Source: Argopecten irradians (Eukaryota; Mollusca; Bivalvia; Pectinida; Pectinidae). From it: DNA of 64,000 bases. The DNA lies in assembly GCF_041381155.1 (NCBI RefSeq), contig NC_091142.1:37559604-37623603 (forward strand), written 5' to 3'. This document shows, piece after piece, positions 23,201-38,200 of this stretch. Made by a program: the position numbers and the translations under genes. The notes under the pieces were generated by a model. That model made no database searches, had not been told where the DNA came from, and saw only the letters and a program-made list of their open reading frames with translations. Each line of letters begins with the position of its first letter. Within the stretch, counting starts at the first letter, position 1.

Positions 23201-26200
23201 GGGCTGGGTGACGGAGTTAAATTAGGTCATATTCAATAAATGGTACCTTTTTGCAATAAAAATGAGTGAATTTGGAATATTATATTTTTAATTTGATCAA
23301 AAAGTCTTTAACTAGTTATTTCCGGAATCTGTTTTTTAGAACTTTAATGACTATAGTTGTCATATCCAGAAATCATTATCCTTTCGACTCAGATAATAAT
23401 GATATTCAAACAACTCCTGAAGCATCGTCTTATTATCCGACACAAACACGTATTTTTTTTATTGTTATGTTAAATATTTTTGTTTGCATTGTGGATATGA
23501 GTTTCGCTCCGTAATACACTATTTTACGTTAAAGGGACAATTCACTCAGGCTAATTCTTTTACATAACCAAGAAGCAAAATATGGCATAAATGTATTGTT
23601 CTACATTTCTTATGAAACATTTAACTCAATATATTGACAAATTCCACGTTATTTTTAAGTATTTTAATTGATACCGTTGTAACTACAAATCGTTGATCAA
23701 TACGATTAAGCAGGTACAGTATGTACTCTGTACCCATTCCCGAGCCAAAGTCACGCACGTTAAACATATGAACTACATAACCACTGAGGAGGTAATAAAA
23801 TGATTCTTAGGCAAGACAATTCATCTAATAAGGTAAACCACTACTGTCAGAGCGATTTGAGCAGTTCTAGACAAAAGTTGCATTACTCTACGAGCAAGGG
23901 ACAGGGTTCGGCATACAAGATATTCGACCACAATGTGTAATGGCGGACAGCGAGCGAGTTTGAAAGTTTCACACACATTTCACCACCATGGGCTTTTCGA
24001 GCATATCACGGTAAAACCGACTGATCTAATTTCCATTAGAACCGATTTTTTCCCCGATATATGTTCAAATTTTAATGTTGTCTTAGATTGAATTGTCCCT
24101 TTAAAACTTTGTGTTACCTTTATCAGTGCTTTTTGTGGAGAATCTACGGTACCAGCGGGGAATGTAATTACTCTTTGTTGGTCTTCAGGACAGCGATAGG
24201 TCAGTTCCTCATTCGGATTCAGCTCAACTATAACCTCATGGTTACTGTTCCGAAAGTGACAAGAACAATGTATCTGTATACTGTTGTGTAATGGTTAATG
24301 CTACAGAGCGTGATATATTGTATAGTTGATGATATTCGCGGGTTTTCATTTCGCTAAATTCGCGGGTACATCCAAAATTGCGATATATCATGGTTTCGCC
24401 TATTCAGAATTGGACTTTAAAAGGCTAGACAGATAATTCGCAAAAATAAACCCCGGCGAATGAGTCTACAACAGTAAATCGCGAAATGTAACAATTATAC
24501 AGGAAGATGTAAATTACCTTATTAAACTGGGTATATTTTAGTATGTAAGTGAATGTGTTTTAAGAGTCGAAAAATCGTCATGCAAATCCAGCGACTGAAT
24601 ATTCCACTTTTCCATTTTCCTATTGTAATACTTGAAAAAGACAAATTTAAGGCATGATCAATAATGATATTTTCAATTGTTAACGAAATCAGTTTACTGA
24701 TAATTTTTTTCCGTATAAATCATAATGTATGATAAACTTACATGCTTTGTTCAGGCAATGGTTCTGCCTCCATCCTTTGCAAGGGAAATTCAAATAAAAT
24801 AAACTTTGTGAAGGTTAATACTATTGAGCGACAGTTGTATATACAACAAAACCCCATAATAAATATTGGAGAGAATTACGCATTAAATCCGTGTGTAAAT
24901 CCAAACTATTTTAAACACACGATATACATACATAGTGAACTTGCCGGACATTATTTAGAAACAATTTGCCTTATACAACTATTTTATAATTCTTGTTGGA
25001 ATATTGCTCAATAAAAGAAAGTGAATATATTACGACAGCTACAGTGTACAATTTTCCTTCCAAACAATCTAGTTTTAATTGTTGTTTACATTGTTACGTT
25101 TTACTTACGCTGTCCTTTCATAGATCATTTTAGAGCCGGTCTTCAACCTTAGAAACGGGAAGGGTCTGATGATTAATTCTTTTGTAAATATAACAACAAT
25201 GTGCAACGTAATAAATAACATCACAATTGCCACTTCGTTGCTGGAGTCAATTAATGAAACTTAAAATGAATAGATTTGTTATGTAATGAAACTTAAAATG
25301 AATAGATTTGTTATGTTGTGGATGTATACAAATGTACACAAATCAGAGTGTACTCTTAAACTGCGAAATCCCAATTTATAGGGTCTCTCTTTATGAAATC
25401 ATTGTGCCGTTTTTCAGCCAACCAAAAACGATGTTGCAAACGACGACGCCATTTATAACATATGTTTAAGGCAATAAAAATACCTGTTACAAGCAGAAAT
25501 TGAATTATATCCATAAAGCTATACATGTATCTCTTGCAGATAACTTATTTACAGGTTTTCAGTTTATACTTACTTGGGCAATTCAGGGATTCGTTCATAT
25601 CCTGATTTATTTCTGAAATAATAACAATATACAATCTTCATTCTATTGTCAAATAATGGTACATTTGTATCTTCTCCTTTCATTGAAATTAATGAACTAC
25701 AACAATGTATATCACCTGCGTACTATTGTCCGACTAACTTAACTTAAATAAGACATACATAAAACGTTTACATCTAATCTAAACGAAATACTAAAATCTA
25801 ATCTGGACATATCCTATGGCGTTATATATCTCGCTTGTTGAAGCTGACAATCCAAGTTTAAACAATCGTATCGAGATGATGTTTGCTTTCAAATGGTTTT
25901 CAGATGACACTATGCATATGAGTACCTAATTACCAGTGCTGAGATAGTTGGGCATACAAACAGTGCAGAGTACAATACGCGTCCAGATAATTAAACGCAA
26001 AATAAACAGTGCACTCCCCTGTTTTTGTTTTTATTTATCATCCTAGACACATTAAGGATATAGCTGATTAGTACTGGGGCAACCTTCACAAGAATAACTC
26101 TTTATTCTATAAGTGCCCTTTTTATTTTGAGTTGAGTTATCGGGGCTCTATATACAGGGGATACCAGCAAACTTTCTAAAAGAGAAAAAAAACCCATCTC

Positions 26201-29200
26201 AACACCAGTGTTTTAACTTGCACTGTCATCTTTAACTACTCAGATGGATCCGAGTGCTGATCAATTTTTAAATGTGATATCATATACTTACAGGATATAT
26301 TTCAGGATTCCGTCCATGGCTTCCCTCATCCTTTGAAATATGAAAATAACATCTTGGTAAAATTTTGTATAATGTTTAAATTGGTCAAAAATGTATTATT
26401 CCGACTACAGTGTTATCTAATTGATCTATTTTATATGTTTACGCAGGAGTTCATTCCATCCCGCTTCAAAATACGCAAATTGATTTAAATTGCTTACCAC
26501 TGATATGAATCGCAAAGAAAAGCTTTTAAAACAAAGTAATATTGTTGATGAATAATCGATTAACAAATTAAGTCTTTCAAACACATTTGAATACTCAGCA
26601 ATTGTTATGTTCTTGTACTGAGAATAACATATAAATATAAATAATAATATATCAATCTTACCCTTTCAGGCGATCGACAATTGAATTTGCTTCTCTGAAA
26701 CAGACAATAAGTAGAAATGTACCAAACATATGAAGACTCGATTCGAATTGAAAGGAACTACTTACACAAAGTTTAGCTTATTGATCAATTATTATTTTGA
26801 AATACCACAAGTGCGAGTCATTAACCCCTTAACTCCCAGATACGCCAAACTACGCCAATAGCAGTTCGGTGTAGGAAATACTGACTTATCTCCCTTGTTA
26901 CTGAAGCTATTTTGAAACTAAATACACCTACTTAAACTAGAGGTAATGGTATTTCTTGCTGATTGACCATGGTAGTCTCTGTTTCACATTTTATATTACA
27001 TGTACATGCTTGAGAAAAACTTGACTCTCAACCGGAAAAACACATTATTTAACAATACTGTACAAAACAAGGCAGTCGTATCCATGGCAACAGTTTTTCT
27101 ATTAATTAAATGACATGAATTAGGTGTGCATGAACAGTCCATTCTGTCTATTATAATTTTTGTTGAAAAGTACATAGCAATTACTTTGTGCTTACAATGA
27201 AAAATATGTAAACACAAAGCAAAGTGCATGTGATTTTCATGTTGGAAGATGGTTGCTATGGTAACAGAAAAATGAAGGAAGAAACTTAATTTATACTTGG
27301 AATTTGAAAATGCATTATCCTTTCATGTGTACATGTCGATAAGTGATACAAATACTTATCTTCTTCCAAAAAACACGAGGAAAAACCACTCTGTAAGAAA
27401 ACGAATTTTGGAAACTAACAAAAAACATCGGTTTCTATAGAGTTTCAGTTTCCTTGGAAACGGACCAAACCAGACAAAAGAAGGATAGCTTTAGCATCAA
27501 AGGGATAACCCTCAAGCAAATAAAACAAAAATCTTTATTTTTTTAGCCTTATGAAGACATTTCCTTTGCTCCAAATCCTTTTTAATGGTTAATTTATGTT
27601 TTTTTATAGAAATATGCAAGTTTCGGTTACCATGGCAACTTCATTGAAACACAAAAATCAATTTTTTCAAGAAAATTGAATAGATCGTGTTCTAGTTTCT
27701 AAATATATATGGGTTGCTTACCAAAATTATCAACGGAAAATGGAGAAAAAACGCATTGAAATAAAAGTTGCATTTTTCATCAGACTCCTAAAAAATTCCT
27801 GGATTTTGAAATACCACAAGTGCGAGTCATTAAGTAACAGGTTTAAATTATTTCTGGTTAAATTTTCAAAGATACCTTGGATGAATAATACAATCTACGA
27901 AATCAATTACGTCTTATTCAAAACAATTAAACTCACATGCTATCAAGGATATCGTCAAACCTGTAAAAGAAAAAGAACTTGTACATAAATATTTAGAATT
28001 AGAAATGATTTACATCGAAAATGAAAGGGCAAAATTTCCATAAAATTTTGGCGAAAACTTTAATATGTGAAGCGATCTTTATAAATCTAACAAGCATACT
28101 TTATCTTTGAAAATAGTATTCTTCAATGGATTGTAGGATAATTGCATTATTTTATTGCCAGTAGCAAAAACTACAAAACTATGGCGGCTATTGATGCACT
28201 GTTTTAACCCCGAGATGTAAGAGAACACAGCCTTAAAGTTGATAAGGCTTAGCAACACACGTCCCCTGTCGTCAATTACATTTTCTATAGCAAGTTATTA
28301 TTTCTTAGTTATGCTATCATTGTACGAAGTTTGAACACATTCGTGATGTGTTTTTCAGTTATCGTCCGGAAGCTAAAATTTGAAGAAAAAAAAACAATCT
28401 ATTTTTAGTAACAGTGACCTTTATAGTTGATATATAGGCCCCAAATTCAATCCCACGTTGTGTTCTCCCATGTGTTACCATTGTATGAAGTTTGATCAGA
28501 ATCTGTTGATGTGTTCCAAGTTATCATCCAAAAAACTCTTTGTGAGACAATATATTATTAGTAACATATACTTTGTAGCTGACCATTTGACCTCAAATAC
28601 AATCCCAAGCTCTATGTTCCTATATGCTATAATTGTATTAAGTTTGAACAAATTCCGTCGATATGTTCTCAAACTTCTAAAATGATCTATTTTTAATATC
28701 AGTGATCTGACTTTTTGACCAAAATCCAATCCAAAGCTGTATTTTTTCATATGTTACCATTGTGTGAAGTTTGATCAAAATCCGTTTATGTTTTCTCAAG
28801 TTATGGTCTGGAAATATTTTTTTCTAAACAATCTATTTTTTAGTAACAGTGACCTTATCACAGTTAACATCTGGAAAACAATTCCGGACAGACACACAGA
28901 CGGGAACAAACACTATAGGAGATTTCAGAAAAGATGGCGATGACGTCACACAAAGGTACATCCGGGCGCTCAAAGGTACAACTCTTATATCTGTACACAT
29001 AAACATTGTAGGAACACAGCCGCTTGCGATGTTTGTTTACATTTTATTGTAATAAATAGTACGCCAATCCGAGAACTATTGCGTTATTTACATTTCAAAA
29101 AGTGTAAATAAAAATATTTTATAATAATATATGAATTTAAACTTATAGTATTCATATATTTTACTCTGTTTATACTCCATTTTCGACCGCTACGAGAAAA

Positions 29201-32200
29201 CACGGTCGCCATTACGTATAAACCTTGACAGATATATTGCAAATATCAACTTGATATTACAAATTAAACTCAAAGTCCCTCAAAATATAATTATAAGCAA
29301 TTACTGTTTTCGAAGTGTTTCTTGATAAAACACTTTACGATGTGTGATTAGTGCAAAATTAAACATTTGCTTTCGTAGATTACCCCAAGCCAACGGCAGC
29401 CATTACAGCACAGTCGAGAACCCGAATTTCGTCCATTTTCAGTGTCATTAAATTACGTATTCTGGTTATTTTTTGTCATCAATTTTGGGATTTAGTTTAT
29501 AACATACAAATGAGTCAGTTTGTAGGTTCTTTTTATCATATTTTTAAACAAAACTTTGAGTATTTAGGATTCTCGAAGCCGTGCGCAATGTATCCTGGTC
29601 GGCATTTACAGTACTACGATCTGTAATTTATATCAATTTAAATGAAGTCTACCTAATATGTATTCCAATTATCTAAAAGTAATACCACTTCAGTTTGAGA
29701 CTTAACACAGCCGGCAGTCCATGGCATAAAAGCGGCTGAAAATGAAATATTAAAAATATTATTTTACGAGATCGCCATATTATTTTACGAGATCGTCAGC
29801 CACGTGTACGTGTACGTGTAAAACAGTAGTTTAATTACTATTCGTAATTTTGTTATGATAAAGAGTATTCCATTAAAACAACATGTACATAATAAATAAC
29901 GAATATATATCTTAAACAAGTACTTTTTGAGATAAAAGTGTTGGTAATTATTAATATGATTTATTTCCCCAACAATGCTGTGGCCTTCGGTGATCTACCA
30001 GCGACGAAGCCATACACGAGCGGCCTTGGTCTGGTCAGGTGGTTCACGTTTTGATCATGTATAACAGAAACATTACACATTGAAATAGATCATCTTTTCA
30101 TAAACACTTTTTCACAACCTGAATTTATACGTATGGACAAATTCGGGTAGGCCTACGTGTGATGGCCCGGCAGGATTTGGGATTTGCAAATTATTTAGTC
30201 TAGATGAAATAAATGATTATTCTAATTACTGGTTTATGTAAATAATGAATGCAAGTGCAATATTTGCACCGTTGGACTTTTTTTTATTTTGCTATAATTA
30301 ATATCGATGCTGATTTCGTTTGTGCGATGATATGAGATTAGGAGGTTTTGCCGAGTCATCTAGGTTTTCCCTGTCGACACCAAAGTAAAACTTGTATTGT
30401 AAGACAGTGACCGTGTATTCTGTTTATCCTGCAACTTTTTCATTATACATACAGAAGATGGTATTCAAAACTAAAGCAAATTGCCTGTTTTTTACACGAT
30501 TTCGCTCAAAGCGAAACGCTTCTTTGATGATCAAGAAAAGATGCATTCACTAAACCGAATGAGTGTATACTCCTTTTTACTACCGTGGGAAATATGTAAG
30601 CGACGTCATTCCGATGATTGTGGCGTCACTGTTTGGCGGGACTGACTGCCGTTTGATTCACTCCTACTAAAAATGACGTCACTGGAATGTTCGGAATGAA
30701 GTCATCAAATTTAGAAATTGAAACAAACGAAAGGAATTAAACATTTATTTACTCACACCGTAATATTTTCCTATCGTAACTATTACAGGAAATTTTTATT
30801 ATCCGGTATAGAGTTTTGTACCCGACTAATGTCGATATTGGAGCTGAAAATGCATTGTTTCTTGATATTGTTCCGCTTCTTTTGTTGACTTTAAATTCGT
30901 AAAATGAACTTAACCCGCGAAGGGCGTCAGAACGCTTGTTTTCAACGGGAATAAACACCGTAGTGATAAAGACCTTCCAAGTATGGCAACAGTGAATATT
31001 TGCATCAGGGAAATAGGGACACAAAAAGACGATTTTCTCCAAAAGTAAGATAGTTACACTACATAATTTTGCTGGAACACTTAAAAATCGTTCTGATTTC
31101 AGAACAATTGGAATTATGAAGATATCTCTTACAGTATTTTTATTATTATTATTATATATAATGTAAGTTAATTACAAGCTAACCGATACTTACATTATAT
31201 ATATAATTGGCTTCTTAGGTAAAATATGTTTTTCGTTTAAATATCACATACAGTGTATATAACAATAATGACAATAAAAAAGCCAACCGAATTTTATAAC
31301 ATATATATATATATATAATTCATTTTTCACAAAAAAAATAATACGGGCAGCCACTTGAAACGTCATGATATATACACGTGCAAATGACATACGTATCAAT
31401 TCACTAGTAAACGTTTCTGTCATAATATGCGTGCCTCTGTGTTTTGGCCGAGGTGACCAAATTTTCATTTTATGGTCTCGGAATAGCAGTTGAGACTGCT
31501 TGTTTTACACATGTTCATAGAAATTTAACTGTCGAAAACAGATATATCTAGATTTAATATCCCATGAAAAGTTACATAATATAAGACCACGATCGAGAGC
31601 ATCGTGGGTAGCGATAGGCCAAGGACGTCTCCTTGCAGGCGGTGTATGGGATTTGCAAATGATCTAGTCTAGATGAAATAAATGATTATTCTAATTACTG
31701 GTTTATGTAAATAATGAATGTACTTGCAATATTTCCAACGTTGGACATTTTTATTTTGCTATAATTAATATCGATGCTGCTATCGTTTGTGCGATGAGAT
31801 GAGATGAGGAGGTTTTGCCGAGTCATCTCGGTTTTCCCTGTGGACACCAAAATAAAACTTGTATTGTAAGATAGTGACCGGGTATTCTGTTTATCCTGCA
31901 ACTTTTTCATTATACATACAGAAGATGGTATTCAAAACGAAAGCAAATTGCCTGTTATTTACACGATTTCGCTCAAAGCGAAACACTTCTTTGATGATCA
32001 AGAAAAGATGCATTCACTAAACCGAATGAGTGTGTACTCCTTACTACCGTGGGAAATATGTAAGCGACGTCATTCCGGTGATTGTGACGTCACTGTTTGG
32101 CGGCACTGACTGCCGTTTCATTCACTCCTACTTAAAGTGACGTCACTGGAATGTTGGGGATCAAGTCAACAAATTTAGAAATTGAATCAAACGAAAGAAA

Positions 32201-35200
32201 TTAAACATTTATTTACTGACATCGTAATATTTTCCTATTACAACTATTACAGGAAATTCATATTATCCGATATCGAGTTTTGTGCCCGACTAATGTCGAT
32301 GTTAACGCTGAAAATGCATTGTTTCTTGGTATTATTCCGCTTCTTTTGTTGACTTTAAATTCGTAAAATGAACTTAACCCGCGAAGGGCGTCAGAACGCT
32401 TGTTTTCAACGGGAATAAACACTGTAGTGATAAAGACCTTCCAAGTGAATATTTGCATCAGGGAAATAGGGACACAAAAAGACGATTTTCTCCAAAAGTA
32501 AGTAAGTTACAATTCATTAATTTTGCTGGAACACTTAAAAAATCGTTCTGATTTCAGAACAATTGGAATTATGAAGATATCTATAACAGTATTTTTATTA
32601 TTATTATTATATATAATGTAAGTTTATTATTTTGATAATTATTTTCCCAGAAATAAATTTCTTCTAAGCCCATAGGTACAAATGTATAAGTTTAACACTG
32701 TGTCTACCGATTGGTTTAAAGGATCACATACCCATTAAATTTAGATTTTCTATTCATTCCATAAATACTTGTTTAACATCATTCTTTCATTTCACGTACC
32801 TCTCCATCAGCAACTCGACTTCATGCTCTCTATAAAAGAAATAAAATGAAATAATAATTAAATAGACGTATACATTAACTTAATGGGTTATTTATGGTTA
32901 AGATTAAAATTTCAATCCTTAACTACCCAAGCCAAGGTAATGTTTATCAGACAATAACTGCCATCCAACAAAGTGACCATTATGACAACACTAATATTGA
33001 CATGAAAGACTCAACTGATCACTGTGAAAATGGCTGATCAATCTTATGGATTAAATCATCGTTGATAACCTCAATAATTTTACACTGCAGATCTGAACTA
33101 TGAGTAAATGATGTAAATACATGTACAAGCAAAACACTTTCTATTTATTGTGAAATCTAGTGCGTCGTATTAAGATTGTCTGCAAAGTGTTGGCATCTAT
33201 ATATACCATATACTCCATAAAAAGATAGTTTAATGCTTAAATATACTTACATGCATCCAAGTAATCTTGACATGGTTTCTGGCCATCTGTAAACACACAA
33301 ACTCACATATATAGATATGTATCGTCTGTAAATTACTGTGCTTGATAGGGATCAAAATAATAGTGCGAGTGGCTTGACCAATGAAATAAAGTATCAGTTT
33401 TGCCAAAATCCGAAAGAGTACGTTAAATATGGATTTTACGGAGACGTTTGAATAAAAATATCTTACTGAAAAGTATTATGTAATCATAAACAAACAAAGG
33501 TAAATATTGTACTAATAGATACTGTTCACCGATGAAATTAAATATTAGAAGAAGGGTATGCTGTGCCTTTAATTTTAATGGGATTAATGTTATTGATATG
33601 TATCAGGCATGCCGATTAGTGGTGTTCAGTTTCATTAATACTCCAAATGTGATGGCACTTTCATGGGCAAATCCAACTGAATGATCAATATACTGTGGAG
33701 TGATTTATTTCTATCTGGTTCTCCCAGAATTCTTATAATCATATATATATATACAGAGATATTCTACATTTTCCACGAGTCATTCCATATCAACGACACC
33801 AAGAAGATTTACAATTAAATATAATCTTCAGATATGTCTCTCAGACCAAGCGAAATAGGAGCCTGATTTTGTAAATCAATTACTACTAATTGAGTATTTT
33901 GGATTTAAGATTATATTGGTTAAGTTTTCATTTTAACGGATTTTATTGACATATGATGGTACATTCTGTTGGATCGAATAACAAGTTAAGTCCATTCACA
34001 TTCACTCCTTGAATTAGCAAAGGTTTGTGGATAAATTTACGTATCTTTACAAATAAACACGTAAGGGTCATTGTAAGTAAAGGGAAGTAATTCGTATACA
34101 CTTGCACGCTTCAAATGCACACTATTTATAATAATGTGTTAACACTGACATCTACAGATATTGGTATAATAGATCGAAATGCCATGCTCAGTGATATTAA
34201 TGCACAGGTCATTGCTATCAACTCTCTTTAAAAAGATATATTTTAATAATGGTACTTTTTACAGATGCAATGCTGTTTTAACTATATTTATATTAGCACA
34301 TTCCATTGAATAAAATCGAGATGTCTTCAGTCATCTCAAGAATGATTAACTTTCTGATTTAACCATGCTATGTTATAGTTGTATCTTTCTTACAGATCAC
34401 CATGACTTTATTAATACTATATTGTTTGTAGCTATAAGGGGTATAAATAAAACCAATGGGTTTTACCAATATAGTTATGTACATTTGTACATCTTTCAAT
34501 ATTTATCTATTAGTAAGTCCATAACACACAGGGCATCATTGGAATAATATATCAATAGTGATATGATTAAGCCTTCCATAGGGGGTTTAAAAAGAATATT
34601 CTTGTATATAAAGTCAGTCCAGAAAATAATGAGCTACGTTATAATTAAAAGTTTGGAAGGAAAGGATGATGTTGCGATGTCTAATATGCAATTATATGAT
34701 AAATCGTTTTCGAAATCGTTTGACATATATATATATAATAATAATTTATCAAAACGTTTATATCAGTTAAGATGTTACACAAATGTAACAGCATGAAAAT
34801 TTGATGTATTCCCAAAACACTGATCTTACACAAACAGAACTTCTAGTGCGCATGGAGATATGGCCGTAACCAAATTACTAGTTGTGATACACTTACCAAC
34901 CAATTTGTTTGTTTGTTTGTTTGAGTTTTACGGCCCATCGACAGCTAAGGTCATTTAGGGCCAAACTACAATTCAGGCATTAATATCAGGATAAAAGATC
35001 AGGGTAAGAAAAGGCAAGTAAGGATTAAAACACAGATTGTAAACGTTTATTTGATAAAAAAGGTTTGCATGGGATAAAATAGTTTTGGCTAAAACACACG
35101 AGAAAACTCATGCAAAATGTTGATGTAACGATGAAATGTTGAGCTGGTACGATGATATAATGAGAAAAACGTTCATATTTTATCTAAAATACCGATTTCT

Positions 35201-38200
35201 TTGAGATAATTAAAAATACGATTATGTCTCACGGCATGAAACAAAGTGTACATGTCGGAGACATCGTAGTGCTTATCTCGTATTTGCTTAAAATCAATAC
35301 AGTGCACTAAAATATGTTCCACTGTGAGAGGAGAATCACATGCATGGCATGTAGGAGGATCCTCCCCTCTCAATAGATAGGAATGTGTAAAATATGTGTG
35401 TCCAGTTCGGAGCCGAGAGAGAACAACTTCCTCTCTGCGGTCTCTCCGACTGGACAGTTTAGGATTAAGTGTAGGTTGAATTTTAAACAGTTTATTGTTT
35501 GTTTCGGTAGACCACCTTTGTTGCCAATGGTGTTTGATGGCTGACTGAATTGAAGGTTTGATGTCGGTGTATGGTAGTTTCAAATCTGTTTGTGCTAGGC
35601 GAAGAGCAGTCTTAGCTGCTTTATCAGCCTGTTCATTCCCCTTTATACCCACGTGACTGGGAATCCAGAGATAAGTAATTTGAGTTTTAGAAGATAATCG
35701 AAATGTTCGGATTAAAAGATTTTGGATTAGAGTATTTCTAGGGCTTCTTGATTTCAAAGCCTGAAGAACCGAAAGAGAGTCTGAACAGATGATTGCCTTT
35801 TCGATGCGGTGTTCTTCGATGTAGTCAAGCGCCAGACCGATAGCACATGCTTCCGCAGAGAAAATGGAGGCAACATCTGGAAGTCGGATAGAGGAGCAGT
35901 GATTAGACGTACAGCATGCTGCCGCAACATTATCACCATCTTTTGATCCGTCAGTGTAGATCTGAACATGGTCAGGGAAAGCCCTAATGCACTCCCGAAA
36001 GGAGGATTTGTGTTCTTCGGGTAATGCACTGGACTTTGCCTCTCTCATGCAAAGATAAATTGATATCAGGTGTTTGAATGAGCCATGGTGGTACATCCGA
36101 TATGGTGTACTCGTCAATGGCGTCGAAATTTATATTTAGTTCCTGCAAAAAATTTGAAATTCTGATGCCAAATGTTGGTATGAGCTTTTGATTTTGTCTG
36201 AATATGTCCTGGTGTTGTGGATTAAATACAAGATCGAATGCGGGGTTTTTGGGATTGGATTTCAGTTGGGCAGCATACTGTAAGGATAATTTCTTTCGTC
36301 GATCGTCTAGAGATGGCTCATTAGCTTCCACATGGAGACTCTTCACAGGTGTTGTTCGAAAAGCTCCAAGTGCCAGACGCAGTCCCTGATTCTGGATAGG
36401 GTCAAGCATCTGTAGATAGGAGCTGCGAGCCGATCCATAGACAATAGAGCCGTAGTCAAGTTTTGATCTAATAAGTGCCCGGTAGATACGCAGAAGCATT
36501 TCACGGTCTGCACCCCAATCAGAATGGGACAGAACACGTAGAATGTTCAACGCCTTCGAGCACTTATCCTTCAGATGTTTGATATGTGGAACAAAGGACA
36601 GTTTCGAATCAAATATTAGTCCAAGAAATTTAGTTTGTTCAACTACTGGAATTTTAATTCCATTGAGTGTGAGGTCAGGATCATTGTGTGGTTTTCGTTT
36701 TTGACAGAAGTGCATACAGACAGTTTTTGATCTTGAAAATCTAAAGCCATTTTCGTCAGCCCAATTTTGTAATTTGCCTAAACATTGTTGTAGTTGTCGT
36801 TCTATAGTGTGCATGTTTTTTGATCTGTAACAGATCAAGAAATCATCCACAAATAGAGACCCTTCCGTAGATTGGCCAAGACATTTAGTTATGCTGTAAT
36901 TTTTAGTCCAAAAAGTGTGACGGACAGGATACCACCCTGAGGGACGCCCATCTCCTGTGTTTCTGTTTCTGAATAAGTTGAACCCGTTCGAACTTTGAAA
37001 TGCCTGTCAGATATAAAATTTGATATAAACTTTGGCAAATTACCACGTATACCGATGTCATGGAGATCGTTCATGATTCCATATTGCCAAGTTGTGTCGT
37101 ATGCCTTTTCAAGGTCAAAGAATACGGCCACAAGATGTTCTTTCTTGGCAAATGCTTCTCGTATAAATGTTTCTAGTCTAACTAAGTGGTCTACCGTTCC
37201 CCTGCGGTTTCTAAAGCCGCTTTGCAAAGGACTTAAAATATTGTTTGATTCCAGGAACCAAACTAATCTGGTATTTATCATACGTTCTAGAGTTTTACAA
37301 ATACAACTCGTCAATGAAATAGGACGATAGTTATTGGCATCAGTAGCATCTTTCCCGGGCTTCGGAAGGGGTATAATAGTAGATTCCTTCCAAGACTCAG
37401 GAATTTTGCCAGAAGAGTAAACTTGATTAAATATAGTTAAAAGACATTTTAGTGAAGAGTCTGGTAATTGTTTTAAAAACATATATGGAATTTCGTCTGG
37501 TCCAGCTGCCGAGTCCTTTGATTTCTCAAGGGACTCGAGCAATTCTGGTATCTCGAAAGGCCTATTGTAACTTTCACTATTGGAGGATTTAAAATTAAGA
37601 CGTCTCTTTTCCTTTTCCTTTTTAAATTTTTGAAATTTTTTGGAATGATTTTTGATGGATGAATTTTTAGCAAAATTTTTGGCAAAGGCGTCAGCTATTT
37701 CGGATTTTGAAGAAAATATTTTATTGTTGTTAATGAGGTGGGAGGATGGTGTTGCTTTTCTTTTCCCACTGATTTTTCCAATCATTTCCCAAACTTTCTT
37801 CGAAGATGTATTGGAATTAATTTTTGAGACGTACTCTTTCCAAGTACTTTTCTTGTCGGATTTGATAGACCTTCGAGCTTTTGCTCTCCAAATTTTAAAA
37901 TTGTTATAGTTTGAGACGGTTGGCGAAGCCAAGTACCGCCTCAGAGCGGAATTTCTACCAGATCTATTGATAAATGAATCATTTGAGAGACGAAACTTTG
38001 TAGGTTTTGGCACGGATTTTGGTATGGTTTTTGTAGCGATAGAAGTGAGCGCTTCTGTGAAAATTTTAATGGGGTCATCGAGGTTCAAAAATTTATCCTC
38101 AATAAGCTCCTCTGCGCACAAATTTTTAAATTGAACCCAGTCCGCCTTATGTAGATTCCAACGAGGAATAGGCTCCTCAAGTTTTGGTGACCCTATGTTT

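Noticed and set aside
25087..25140. A possible microexon next to a GTAAGT donor near 25106
   Set aside because: The acceptor is poor, the length (32 nt) is wrong, and a stop falls in the needed phase.
27716..27790. A possible microexon with a GTAAGC donor
   Set aside because: Either acceptor gives 63 or 66 nt but the required frame ends in TGA and TAA.
30749..31042. A 97-codon minus-strand ORF in the duplicated segment
   Set aside because: The second copy (32258-32458) is truncated by small indels, so the frame is not conserved between the copies.
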